Position numbers and translations under genes: made by a program. The notes below the pieces were generated by a model. It did not search any database. It saw only the letters and a program-made list of their open reading frames with translations, and was not told the origin of the DNA. From contig JAVKLU010000043.1 of NCBI GenBank assembly GCA_031538895.1, positions 1-64,000 of the forward strand: a DNA stretch of 64,000 nt. Reading direction: 5' to 3'. Position 1 is the first letter of the stretch, and each line of letters starts with the position of its first letter. This document shows positions 1-8,192 of this stretch, piece by piece. This DNA comes from JAVKLU01 sp031538895 (GTDB lineage: Bacteria > Pseudomonadota > Gammaproteobacteria > Burkholderiales > Burkholderiaceae).

Positions 1-2
1 CC

Positions 3-2420
3 GCTCTCAAGCCGATTTTAAAAATGACTGGAGTAAGCGAGTCCGGACTAAATTTATTAACGCATAAATTCATTCCTACATTAGATGCGTTTGATAAGGC
101 TTTGGATGCGTTTACCAGCACCTGCTCGGGGTCTTCTTGTGTGATTACGCTTACGAGCGCAAAGGCGCAAAGTTTGCTTGGCGGTACATTGAATCTTAAC
201 TTTTCAAGCACTAGCGCACTAGACACCTCGGCTAAAGCCATTGCAGCCAAACTGAGCGATCCTAAAGTACAAGAAGCGATGTCTAAAGCAGCTCCTGTCG
301 TCGTGGTAATGAGTGCCGAGGGTAGTTGGGGAACAGCCACAGATAGTTGGGCGGGTTATACAGGTAAATTAGGCATTTACAATTTCACCGATCAGTCCTT
401 ATCGGGAGAGATCAAGCTCTACTTCGAATCTTCCAAATTATGCGGTAATGGTTTTTGGAATACGTCAAGTAGTGTTATCAAAGATGGTAAGTTTTCGCTC
501 ACCTTGCCTACTTGGGCAACTTTGGCATCAATGGCCAACGGAGCCGAAAAACCATTCGTCATCGGTTTTAACGGTAGCGGATTTGCGGGGAACGTGGATG
601 ATTTGAGCAACTGCAATATCAATGGGCAAAAGTGTATTATTTTGCTTGACGATGGTAAGCTGAATTTGGATCAATATAAATCGGGTGTATCGATTCGCTC
701 TTGGGCGCAATTCTTAGTTAAGTTGCCTGATAGCATTCCAGCACCTTCACCAGCGGTTCCGGCCGGTTCGACAAATACACCGGTCAGTCCGACTAATCCA
801 ACGACAACTCCTAGTGCGACTCCTGCCCAATTGGTGGTGTCGTCGGCTTCGGCTTGGGTGGGTGGATTTAATGGTAATTTGAGTGTGAGCAATACCAGTG
901 GCACTCCTTGGAATAGTTGGTCGTTCAAATTGACCTTGCCGTCTGAGCTTACTGCGATTGGTGGATGGGGCAGTTACAAGTTAACTACCGAAGGCAGAGT
1001 CGCTACCTTTAGTAATGAAAGCTGGAATGGTGCTCTTGGTGTCGGCAAAAGCCTGAATTTTGGTTTTGGTGGCTCCGGTAGTCTCAATACGGCGCCGACG
1101 AATTGCCAAATCAGTTACAACGGTGGTGCGTATACAGCGTGTACGGTTACTTTAGGCACGCCAACTCCGGTTGCAGCTCCGGCTCCGACACCGGTGGTTA
1201 CACCAACGCCAACGCCACCAGCAGTTGTTACGCCGCCGCTGACCACGCCAGTCGCCCCTGTAGCCCCCGTAGCTGGTGCTGAACCGACAACTATCGCGTC
1301 TTCAGTTAAGGCAGATCAAACCAAGCGTGTATTTGTGGGTTATTACCCTAGCTGGAGTGATAACTGGTTTTCTAGTAACTCTTGGGATGGGACGGCATTG
1401 TCAAATGACAGAATTCTAGCGACCAGTAAGTTCGCCCGTATTCCTGCCACGTATACCCATGTTGTTGCCGCTTTTGCGAAGCCTGATTTCAGCTATAGCA
1501 AAGGACAAACGACTTGGGATGGAACCGGTTTGAACTTCAACTCTTCTCCACAAGATATCAAGCGTGCGGTAGACGTACTCCATGCGCGTGGTTTAAAAGT
1601 TCTATTGGCAGTGGGTGGGGCAACCTATAACGATTGGGTCGCATTAGCTGCAGAAAATGGCAGTGCCTCCGGTACGATTACGAATGCCTTAAAAAACCTG
1701 ATGTTAGATGTTGGTTTTGATGGCCTTGATGTGGATTACGAGGTCGAAGGCACGTCGAATGAGCGCATCACGGAGTATGCCGGAGCGATCAGAGCAATGC
1801 GCAAAGCCGTTGATTTAGCGGGCGGTGGGCGTCAATTGGCCTTGGCAGGTTGGTCAACCGGTGCAGATTGCACTGTAGCAACTGGTGTCAGCGGAGCCCC
1901 CGCTTGTGCAGGTAAAACCTCATATTGGGGTGGTTCGGCTGGACGCGAGCGTTTGGTGGTGGCTAGAAATGCTGACATCGCGGCCAAATTGGATATGGTG
2001 AACATCATGTCTTACGATGCGCGCTATGAAAATTATGATGGCGTCAAAGCATGGGAGCTATACCGCGATCTTTTCCCTAGCACTACGATCGTGAGCATTG
2101 GTTTAGAAACGGCACCTGAAGGTTGGGCTGGGGGGATGTTGGTGGTGAATGATGCCGATGCCCAATGTGCTGGTTCTACTATTTTGAAGGATCAGTTCAG
2201 TAACGCCGTCAATAAACCTTACTCGGTAAATCGTTACGCCGCTGCCGTCACCTCTAGCCGTACAAACAGTCATCCTCGCGATGGTGCAATGTTGTGGGAA
2301 ATTCTGAAAAAAGCAACTGCTGCCTGTGGTTCGGCCGTTGTCGCTTCTCCAGGACCGCTTGCTGATAAATTGAGTGAGTTATATCGTTTACCCAAAGATT
2401 CACGTAGCGCCTGGCAGTAA
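3..2420 (+). CDS. Secreted multidomain GH18 chitinase, 5' end outside window
   Basis: Exported enzyme expected to hydrolyse beta-1,4-linked GlcNAc in chitin. The reading frame is open back to the window edge, so the true start and signal peptide lie upstream; numbering here is from the first in-window Met at position 24. Residues about 95-235 look like a beta-sandwich accessory module, followed by a Pro/Thr/Ser linker, a CBM2-like module (about 270-375, rich in Trp, Gly and Asn), a second Pro/Thr linker, and a GH18 catalytic domain from about 435 to 770. The GH18 signature DGLDVDYE is present, with Asp566, Asp569, Asp571 and the proton donor Glu573. It starts FVGYYPSW, typical for the first strand of the barrel. 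Such chitinases are classic type II secretion substrates, and gspGHIJK lies 16 kb downstream; that link is inference. A strong terminator follows the stop codon. Confidence 0.9.
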   Translation, partial: ALKPILKMTGVSESGLNLLTHKFIPTLDAFDKALDAFTSTCSGSSCVITLTSAKAQSLLGGTLNLNFSSTSALDTSAKAIAAKLSDPKVQEAMSKAAPVVVVMSAEGSWGTATDSWAGYTGKLGIYNFTDQSLSGEIKLYFESSKLCGNGFWNTSSSVIKDGKFSLTLPTWATLASMANGAEKPFVIGFNGSGFAGNVDDLSNCNINGQKCIILLDDGKLNLDQYKSGVSIRSWAQFLVKLPDSIPAPSPAVPAGSTNTPVSPTNPTTTPSATPAQLVVSSASAWVGGFNGNLSVSNTSGTPWNSWSFKLTLPSELTAIGGWGSYKLTTEGRVATFSNESWNGALGVGKSLNFGFGGSGSLNTAPTNCQISYNGGAYTACTVTLGTPTPVAAPAPTPVVTPTPTPPAVVTPPLTTPVAPVAPVAGAEPTTIASSVKADQTKRVFVGYYPSWSDNWFSSNSWDGTALSNDRILATSKFARIPATYTHVVAAFAKPDFSYSKGQTTWDGTGLNFNSSPQDIKRAVDVLHARGLKVLLAVGGATYNDWVALAAENGSASGTITNALKNLMLDVGFDGLDVDYEVEGTSNERITEYAGAIRAMRKAVDLAGGGRQLALAGWSTGADCTVATGVSGAPACAGKTSYWGGSAGRERLVVARNADIAAKLDMVNIMSYDARYENYDGVKAWELYRDLFPSTTIVSIGLETAPEGWAGGMLVVNDADAQCAGSTILKDQFSNAVNKPYSVNRYAAAVTSSRTNSHPRDGAMLWEILKKATAACGSAVVASPGPLADKLSELYRLPKDSRSAWQ

Positions 2421-2463
2421 ACCCCTTGCACTAACTAAGACATCTTAATTGCATCTTAGTGAG

Positions 2464-2498
2464 AACCAAGGCCCCTGAAAAGGGGTCTTGGTTTTTTT
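2464..2498 (+). terminator. Rho-independent terminator of the chitinase gene
   Basis: A 12-bp stem (AACCAAGGCCCC pairing with GGGGTCTTGGTT, one G-U pair) with the six-base loop TGAAAA is followed by a run of T. It lies about 45 bp after the chitinase stop codon. Confidence 0.88.
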
Positions 2499-2705
2499 AC
2501 GTCAGAGTGCGGTGCAATTTGTGTAGGAATCAAAAATTGTTCTGTATCAAGAATGCACGGCCATAAAGATTCAATAGCTGGCGCGCTTGCTTGACGCCAA
2601 AGCGTGCTTTAAAAATGCCGTAGCACGGACGCAGGAATGAATAGCTTCTGTTGTTTATGGGCAGGTAGTCGCCCGTAAAGGACAGGAGCTACAAATTGTG
2701 TATTT

Positions 2706-2792
2706 TGGTGCCGAGAGGGGGAATCGAACCCCCATGGTGTCACCACCGCGGGATTTTGAGTCCCGTGCGTCTACCTATTCCGCCATCTCGGC
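2706..2792 (-). tRNA. tRNA-Leu (anticodon CAA)
   Basis: On the minus strand the gene starts GCCGAGATGGCGG and ends CTCGGCACCA, so the acceptor stem and an encoded CCA are visible. The anticodon stem CGGGA/TCCCG encloses the loop CTCAAAA, giving CAA. A long variable arm typical of class II tRNAs and a GGTTCGATTCC T-arm are present. Length is 87 nt with CCA. Confidence 0.96.
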
Positions 2793-3184
2793 TGGCTTGT
2801 TGTTCGTACCTTTTAATATCCGGTACGGATTGTCCCCTCGCCCCTCTAAAGATCTGACATGCTCGCCGTCAAACACTCTCTAGCAAGCGACTAAAAGGGT
2901 GGCGGATTATACCCATAGCTTATCGAAAAAACTAATCGTATCTTATGAAGGAATTAAAAAAAATTGAGTTCGAATAAGTCAGGATATTTAAAGAATGAAA
3001 AACGTGACGTTAAATCATCTGTGGCGCTACTTGCCATACCATCGATTTAGACAGTGCCATATTTTTTGACGGATTCTGATACAATGATGGTTTGCTTACA
3101 GCGGACTCAATAGGTGTTAAGGGGTATTTTTGAGGTGTTTTTACAGGGTATCTTTAAAATCAGTCGCATCTACAAGGAATCAAC
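2793..3184. other. Intergenic region, 392 bp
   Basis: No gene is supported here. It separates the leftward tRNA-Leu from the rightward lipoprotein gene. The only candidate signal is an extended -10 motif TGATACAAT at 3077-3085, about 100 bp before the lipoprotein start, with no good -35 at the right distance. The sequence is AT-rich. Confidence 0.4.
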
Positions 3185-3549
3185 ATGAAAAACTTAAAAA
3201 ATTTAATTAGCATTGCAACTCTGTCCATCCTGATGACCGGTTGTGCATCCATTCTGAATGACAAGACACAAAATGTGAACGTCAGCACATCCAATGGTCA
3301 AAAAGTCAGTGGTGTTGTGAATGGTCAAGTATTCACGGCCCCGGCACTGTAGCGTTGTTTCGTGAAAAGAAAGACAAGGTATTTGTGGCGGATGATTCAA
3401 AATGCGTCAAAGAGACAGTGGCCGCAAAAGCGGTGGATCCCATTTTCTTCATCAACATACTGAGTGGTGGCGGTATTGGCTCTACAACAGATTATTCCAC
3501 AGAAAAAATGTGGAAATATTCTGAGAATATCGTCATTAACTGTCAGTAA
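3185..3549 (+). pseudogene. Small outer-membrane-type lipoprotein, frameshifted
   Basis: The ATG at 3185 opens a lipoprotein signal peptide with lipobox LMTGC (Cys20), followed by ASILNDKTQNVNV, which resembles the start of small exported lipoproteins of the type GCASILxxxTQ. Translation stops at 3350-3352 after only 55 codons. The downstream frame continues without a break from 3346 to the TAA at 3547-3549 and encodes a coherent tail ending GSTTDYSTEKMWKYSENIVI. Joining the two frames needs one base added in the run CCCCGG around 3339-3344, which would read APGTVALF. The gene is therefore a one-base-deletion pseudogene or carries a sequencing error. Programmed frameshifting is possible but I see no slippery site. 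Function is unknown. Confidence 0.7.
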
Positions 3550-3551
3550 TA

Positions 3552-5390
3552 ATGGGGGTATCGTTTTTTAAAACGAGAAAAAGCGGCTTAAAGGCCGCTT
3601 TTTTATTGCTACTGACATCTTTACTATGCGGCAACCTTTTGTTTGCGCAAGAACCCGCGCTGAATTGGCGTGGACGGGCTATTGAAAAAATCAGTCAATC
3701 GCCAATCTGGCGTGCATTGTTGCACAGTGATGGCCTGAGCAGTGCAATTTCCGATCCTGAGTTTGTACTGAGCGGGCGCAAATTTTCTCCTCAAAATGAG
3801 TTGATCGACACCTTAAATTTTTTGTACGACGGCAACGCAAACCATGTTTGTCGCTTCCCCGCGCGTTATGTCTGGTTAAAAACGCAGCTTGACTTGCCTG
3901 GTTTGTCCTTGTCGTCTTGTAGTGATCTGAACGAGTTTCTTGAGAAAGCGCCCAGTCAGCAGATTAGCTTGATTTTTGCCAGTGAGAGTTTGGCGCAGCC
4001 TGCGAGCATGATGGGGCATTCTTTTCTGAAGTTGTCTGGCAAGACGTCTGATGGTAGAGAAGTCTCTCATGCCATCACATTTTTTACCGAGGCAGAGGGG
4101 TATAACCTGCCGAAACTTTTTATTGAAAGTACTGTTTTAGGAAAACCAGGATTCTTTGCGCTGTCGCCATTTGACGAAGAGCTAAATCGCTATCTGAAAA
4201 AAGAACAACGAAAGGTTTGGTTTTATGGCTTGGACTTGGATGGGGCAACGCGGCAGCTGATTCAATATCACTTGCAAGAACTCAAGCAAACAAAGTTGGT
4301 GTATCTGTTCCAGTCGTACAACTGCGCGACTTTATTGCGCTATGTTTTGGCGCTTTCTGGAAAACTGAATCCACCTGGAAAGTTTTGGGTATCACCCAAA
4401 AACGTCGTGCAAGATGCAATGGCAGCGGGGCTGGTGGACAAAATGAGTGTCGATTCGCCCAATGCTTGGTTGGTTCGTGTGATTTCCGAAAAAATGCCAT
4501 CGCAGACCCGTGATGAGATTACTCAGGCTGTGTTACAAGGCAATGTTGCCGAATTGAAATTTGATCCCAACAAGGACAGCGACTATCTTCGTTATTCCCT
4601 AGCGCAAGCGTATACAGATTACCGCTTGACTGAACAAGCGAATAATTCTTTTCTTGTAAAAACAGCAAGTACGCTCGCCGAACTTCGCTTGTATCCAGAA
4701 AAACAACTTCAAATAGCTGCCGCACTGAATCCGGCAAACAGCCCGCCTGATTCGCAGATGAGTATTTCGACGGTGGGGACTGACAAGCATCAACAATACC
4801 GTTTTTCATTCTTGCCCGCATCGCATTGGCTGATCGATAACAATGATACTTACACGCAAGAGACCGAGTTGCAACTAATGGGGCTAACGGCCTATGTGGA
4901 CCAGAATCAGCGCCTTGGTGTAGAACGCTTGACGCTTTACAAGATGCAGTCCTACACCCCATTTAGTGCATTGACAGGAGGCTTGTCTTCTAAACTGCTG
5001 ATTCAATGGGGCACTAATCCTTATCAAGCACCTGATGCGTCAAAGGCTTGGACTCTATCGGGTGCTGTGGGTCGGACTTACCGATTATCTGATGATATAG
5101 ATGTGTTTGGCCTAATTGGATTCGGCTTGGGAATGACGGCATCTGTTAATAATTTACCTTTGACTAGCGAAGTGGGGGCCATTATTCGTGAAATTGCGAG
5201 TATGAAAACGGTCGTCTCTTACGAGCGTCGTTACGATGTGTTGCAACAGTCCATTGTCAGAGATCAGCTGCAATTAGAACAAGTACATTACTTAACTCTA
5301 AATGTCACACTGTTTGGACGCTTACGAAAATCGCTGACGGAACCGATTCGATTCACAGAATGGGAAGTCGGGTTGAAACGTCTTTTTTGA
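3552..5390 (+). CDS. Exported DUF4105 (Lnb N-terminal-like) protein
   Basis: A 612-residue exported protein. A signal peptide is clear: basic start FKTRKSGLK, hydrophobic AAFLLLLTSLLC, cleavage near FAQ-EP. Residues about 125-290 match the DUF4105/Lnb periplasmic domain pattern, with MGHSFLKL near 153, a central charged segment, and the SYNCATLLRYVL block with Cys258. These are the positions at which a papain-like or NlpC-like catalytic His and Cys are expected in this family; that assignment is inference. The C-terminal 200 residues are rich in alternating aromatic and polar residues and may form a beta-barrel. The start codon lies 2 bp after the preceding lipoprotein frame and has no obvious Shine-Dalgarno sequence. 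Unusually, codons 10-18 contain a terminator-shaped hairpin. Substrate is unknown. Confidence 0.8.
   Translation: MGVSFFKTRKSGLKAAFLLLLTSLLCGNLLFAQEPALNWRGRAIEKISQSPIWRALLHSDGLSSAISDPEFVLSGRKFSPQNELIDTLNFLYDGNANHVCRFPARYVWLKTQLDLPGLSLSSCSDLNEFLEKAPSQQISLIFASESLAQPASMMGHSFLKLSGKTSDGREVSHAITFFTEAEGYNLPKLFIESTVLGKPGFFALSPFDEELNRYLKKEQRKVWFYGLDLDGATRQLIQYHLQELKQTKLVYLFQSYNCATLLRYVLALSGKLNPPGKFWVSPKNVVQDAMAAGLVDKMSVDSPNAWLVRVISEKMPSQTRDEITQAVLQGNVAELKFDPNKDSDYLRYSLAQAYTDYRLTEQANNSFLVKTASTLAELRLYPEKQLQIAAALNPANSPPDSQMSISTVGTDKHQQYRFSFLPASHWLIDNNDTYTQETELQLMGLTAYVDQNQRLGVERLTLYKMQSYTPFSALTGGLSSKLLIQWGTNPYQAPDASKAWTLSGAVGRTYRLSDDIDVFGLIGFGLGMTASVNNLPLTSEVGAIIREIASMKTVVSYERRYDVLQQSIVRDQLQLEQVHYLTLNVTLFGRLRKSLTEPIRFTEWEVGLKRLF
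3578..3604 (+). terminator. Terminator hairpin embedded in a signal-peptide coding region
   Basis: AAGCGGC (3581-3587) pairs perfectly with GCCGCTT (3594-3600) around a six-base loop; flanking A and T runs extend the stem and supply a U-tract. It has every mark of an intrinsic terminator for the lipoprotein gene, yet it lies inside the first 18 codons of the DUF4105 gene and encodes part of its signal peptide. Confidence 0.7.
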
Positions 5391-5412
5391 TCAATCGCGC
5401 AAGTGGTTAAAT

Positions 5413-5460
5413 GACAAAGCCAAAGCGACAAAGCTAAGTCGACAAAGCCAAATCGACAGG
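5413..5460 (+). repeat. 14-bp tandem repeat, about 3.4 copies
   Basis: Units GACAAAGCCAAAGC, GACAAAGCTAAGTC and GACAAAGCCAAATC follow each other directly, then a partial fourth. It lies in the gap between the convergent DUF4105 and EamA genes. Confidence 0.8.
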
Positions 5461-5510
5461 CCGCCTCGGGCCAATTTCTATTGGCAATCGAGACTATTTT
5501 GGCCTAATAT

Positions 5511-6425
5511 TTATCCGCGATCATCGTGCGTTTGGTTGTTACTTTTCGCGCTGGTCACGACAAACACGCCCACCGAGGCCAATACCATTCCAAAGAGATG
5601 ATTGAAGTGCAGCGTTTCGTTGAGAAAAATCATCGACAGCACTGTGCCGCTGACGGGAGTCAAGGCGGTGAAGGCGACGGCCACGCTGGTATCAATTTTT
5701 TCCATGCTGCTGTAAACCAAAATCACGGCCAAACCGTTGATTGCGATGCCAGTGTAAATCATCAAAGCCCATGTTTGCCAACTGTAGTGGGCGTTCAAGA
5801 TACCATTGGGTTCCAGTGATGCGGGAATAACAAATAGCAGTGCGGCAACAAGCGCCAAAATGAACGACAATTTTTCAGGTGCTAGAGGGGCCTGTAAGAG
5901 TTTGCCGAAGGTCAAAAAAATCGCTTCGCACAGTACTGCGCAAAACAATAGAAAAAGGCCCAACAAAGAAGTGTCTTGATCCGGTGCGGCAGTATTTGAA
6001 AAAACACTAATACTCGCGGCGCCTAAAACGGCAAGGACAATACCGACAATTCGGCGGCGATTCAATATTTCCTTTAAAAACAAAACGGAGACCACTGTCG
6101 CGGCAATTGGAACCAAACTTAACATGATTCCCGATTCAATCCCGCCAGTTAAGCGTACGCCGTACATCGCAAAAATACTGAACAAAAAGACACCAAACAT
6201 ACTTTGTATTAAAAGTAGCAAGCCATCTTTTTTGCTGGGCCATAACCATGAAGCTTTAAAGCGAATCAGTATGATGGGCAGCAAAAATAAAGTGGCGCAA
6301 CTCAAACGTATTAAAGATGCGGTAAAAACAGGCGTTTCGCGCAAAACGATTTTCCCAGCGATTAAATAAGAACCCAATAAAACCGTTGCCAACAACATTT
6401 TGAGATAAGGATTTTTCAGCAGCAT
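5511..6425 (-). CDS. DMT-superfamily transporter with two EamA domains
   Basis: A 304-residue inner-membrane protein with about ten hydrophobic segments arranged as two EamA halves (roughly residues 8-142 and 158-295). Each half ends in the typical pattern, for example GIMLSLVPIAATVVSVLFLKE in the first and VAVAFTALTPVSGTVLSMIFL in the second. Proteins of this family export metabolites or amino acids; the substrate cannot be told from sequence. I chose the ATG at 6425 (MLLKNPYLKMLLA) because the longer frame runs into the cysS 3' end and adds a non-hydrophobic, duplicated stretch. It lies just downstream of cysS on the same strand with a 19-bp gap, so the two may be cotranscribed. Confidence 0.85.
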   Translation of the reverse strand: MLLKNPYLKMLLATVLLGSYLIAGKIVLRETPVFTASLIRLSCATLFLLPIILIRFKASWLWPSKKDGLLLLIQSMFGVFLFSIFAMYGVRLTGGIESGIMLSLVPIAATVVSVLFLKEILNRRRIVGIVLAVLGAASISVFSNTAAPDQDTSLLGLFLLFCAVLCEAIFLTFGKLLQAPLAPEKLSFILALVAALLFVIPASLEPNGILNAHYSWQTWALMIYTGIAINGLAVILVYSSMEKIDTSVAVAFTALTPVSGTVLSMIFLNETLHFNHLFGMVLASVGVFVVTSAKSNNQTHDDRG

Positions 6426-6430
6426 CGACT

Positions 6431-6460
6431 TATTCACGGCGCCATTATTCACGACGCCAT
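6431..6460 (-). repeat. 15-bp tandem duplication of the cysS 3' end
   Basis: On the minus strand the unit TGGCGTCGTGAATAA (Trp-Arg-Arg-Glu-stop) is followed at once by TGGCGCCGTGAATAA. The last four codons and stop codon of cysS are thus repeated immediately after the gene. Confidence 0.85.
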
Positions 6461-7845
6461 TGGGTAATGCCACCCGCTTTATCTTCCAACACAATGCCTT
6501 GGGTTAAAAGTGCTGCGCGAATTTGGTCTGCGCGCGCAAAATCGCGTGCGGCTTTGGCGGCGAGGCGGGCGTTGATTTGAGCCTTGATAGCCGCATCATC
6601 TAATCCATCTGCTTGCCCGACAGGGCTTTGCAAAAAGTCTTGTGGCTTGCGTTTTAATAATCCCAACTGATTGGCTAAATGTAATAAACACTGTGCGTAA
6701 ACCGCATCATTAGAGCGCCCCAATTCAGTAGCGACTTCAAACAATATCGTGACCGCTTGCGGGGTGTTGAAATCGTCGTTCATCGCCACGCTAAAACCTT
6801 GGCTGAATTTAGTACAGGCGGCTGTGGCGATGTCAGTGGTGGACGCGGTATTTTTCGCCGAATTGTGCAGGGCGGTATACAAACGCGTGAGCGAGTTTTT
6901 GGCGTCGTCTAAATGGCTATCCGAATAATTCAAGGGACTGCGGTAATGCGCGCGCAAAATAAAAAATCGAACGACTTCAGCGTCGTAGCGCATCAAAATA
7001 TCGCGGATGGTAAAAAAATTGCCCAAAGACTTTGACATTTTTTCATCATCGACTTTGATAAACCCATTGTGCATCCAGTAATTGACCGAGCGATGACCGT
7101 GTGCGCCTTCTGATTGGGCGATTTCGTTTTCGTGATGCGGAAATTGCAAATCTTCGCCGCCGCCATGAATATCAAAATGTTGACCCAATAACTCATGCGA
7201 CATGGCCGAACATTCGATATGCCAACCTGGACGCCCTAGCCCCCAAGGTGAATCCCAGATTGCTTCTGCAGGATCGTGCTCTTTTTTTTGTTTCCATAAC
7301 ACAAAATCAAAAGGGTCACGCTTGCCGCTGTTTATTTCTATGCGTGCGCCCGCTTGTAAATCGTTTAAAGATTTTCCCGACAGTTTGCCGTAACCCGCAA
7401 AGGCTCTGACGGCATAACAAACATCGCCGTCGGGTGCTTGGTAGGCCAAATTTTTGTCGTGCAATTGACTAATAATTTTTTGCATCGCCGCAACGTAATC
7501 GGTGGCGCGTGGTTCAAAGTCGGGAGGTAAAACGCCCAGGGCCGCGCTGTCTTCATGCATGGCGGCAATATAGCGATCTGTCAGGGTCGAAATGGATTCA
7601 TTATTTTGAGCGGCACGATTGATGATTTTGTCATCAATATCGGTAATGTTGCGCACATAGATCACCTGATAACCTTCGTGGCGCAACCAGCGATTCACCA
7701 CATCAAACACCACCATGACGCGCGCGTGACCCAAATGACATAAATCGTATACGGTCATGCCGCACACATACATGCGAACTTGATGGGGTGTGATGGGCGT
7801 AAAAACTTCTTTTTGGCGCGTGAGCGTGTTGTAAATAGTCAGCAT
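6445..7845 (-). CDS. cysS: Cysteinyl-tRNA synthetase
   Basis: Charges tRNA-Cys with cysteine in the cytoplasm (class I aminoacyl-tRNA synthetase). The 466-residue length is normal. The HIGH motif is HLGH at residues 37-40, the zinc-ligand Cys28 lies in YVCGMTVYDLCHLGH, and the KMSKSLGNF loop is near residue 268. The core VRNITDIDDKI is intact. I chose the ATG at 7845 (MLTIYNTLTRQKE) because it matches the family start; a TTG nine bases upstream is possible. The last codons and stop are duplicated as a 15-bp tandem repeat just after the gene. A divergent TPR gene lies upstream across a MITE-like insertion. Confidence 0.97.
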   Translation of the reverse strand: MLTIYNTLTRQKEVFTPITPHQVRMYVCGMTVYDLCHLGHARVMVVFDVVNRWLRHEGYQVIYVRNITDIDDKIINRAAQNNESISTLTDRYIAAMHEDSAALGVLPPDFEPRATDYVAAMQKIISQLHDKNLAYQAPDGDVCYAVRAFAGYGKLSGKSLNDLQAGARIEINSGKRDPFDFVLWKQKKEHDPAEAIWDSPWGLGRPGWHIECSAMSHELLGQHFDIHGGGEDLQFPHHENEIAQSEGAHGHRSVNYWMHNGFIKVDDEKMSKSLGNFFTIRDILMRYDAEVVRFFILRAHYRSPLNYSDSHLDDAKNSLTRLYTALHNSAKNTASTTDIATAACTKFSQGFSVAMNDDFNTPQAVTILFEVATELGRSNDAVYAQCLLHLANQLGLLKRKPQDFLQSPVGQADGLDDAAIKAQINARLAAKAARDFARADQIRAALLTQGIVLEDKAGGITQWRRE

Positions 7846-8016
7846 AGAAAACAATGAGAAAAGCAGAAGAGATAAATTTTGTCCAATGATAGCGCGTGAG
7901 CCTGCACAACAAACTCAGATAGAATCGCCCCTTACAAAAAGAGGGGGCTAAAATGACGTGCGCGTTCATCATGCCAACAATGAGAGCGTATGGCTTCAGT
8001 GTTCAATAAATGTTCA

Positions 8017-8159
8017 GAGCACTTCTATCAATTCATTTTTGCGGCGAATTGCTTTGTTGCGCAGTACGCGAAATCCTCACGTACTGTATGTACGCTCCGG
8101 TTTCTGTGTGCTGTGCGCCTCGCACTTCGTCCGCACATTCTGTATTTATAGAAGTGCCC
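8017..8159. mobile_element. MITE-like element, copy 1 (143 bp)
   Basis: A non-coding element bounded by 12-bp inverted repeats, GAGCACTTCTAT on the left and ATAGAAGTGCCC on the right (one mismatch). It is flanked by a perfect 4-bp direct repeat TTCA (8013-8016 and 8160-8163). The inside is largely palindromic, for example CGTAC-TGTAT-GTACG at 8080-8094. A second copy in the same orientation lies at 40298-40433, about 94% alike apart from a 7-bp difference. It carries no transposase and fills most of the 347-bp gap between cysS and the TPR gene. No other feature is visible in that gap. Confidence 0.85.
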
Positions 8160-8192
8160 TTCAGTAAAAACTAAATTATTTAAGGATTTTTT

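Noticed and set aside
2698..2883. Open frame of 61 codons across tRNA-Leu
   Set aside because: It lies over a clear tRNA gene on the other strand and has no signal of coding.
4519..4962. Long frame antisense to the DUF4105 gene
   Set aside because: Cys- and Ser-rich composition, no start signal, and the sense frame has clear domain motifs.
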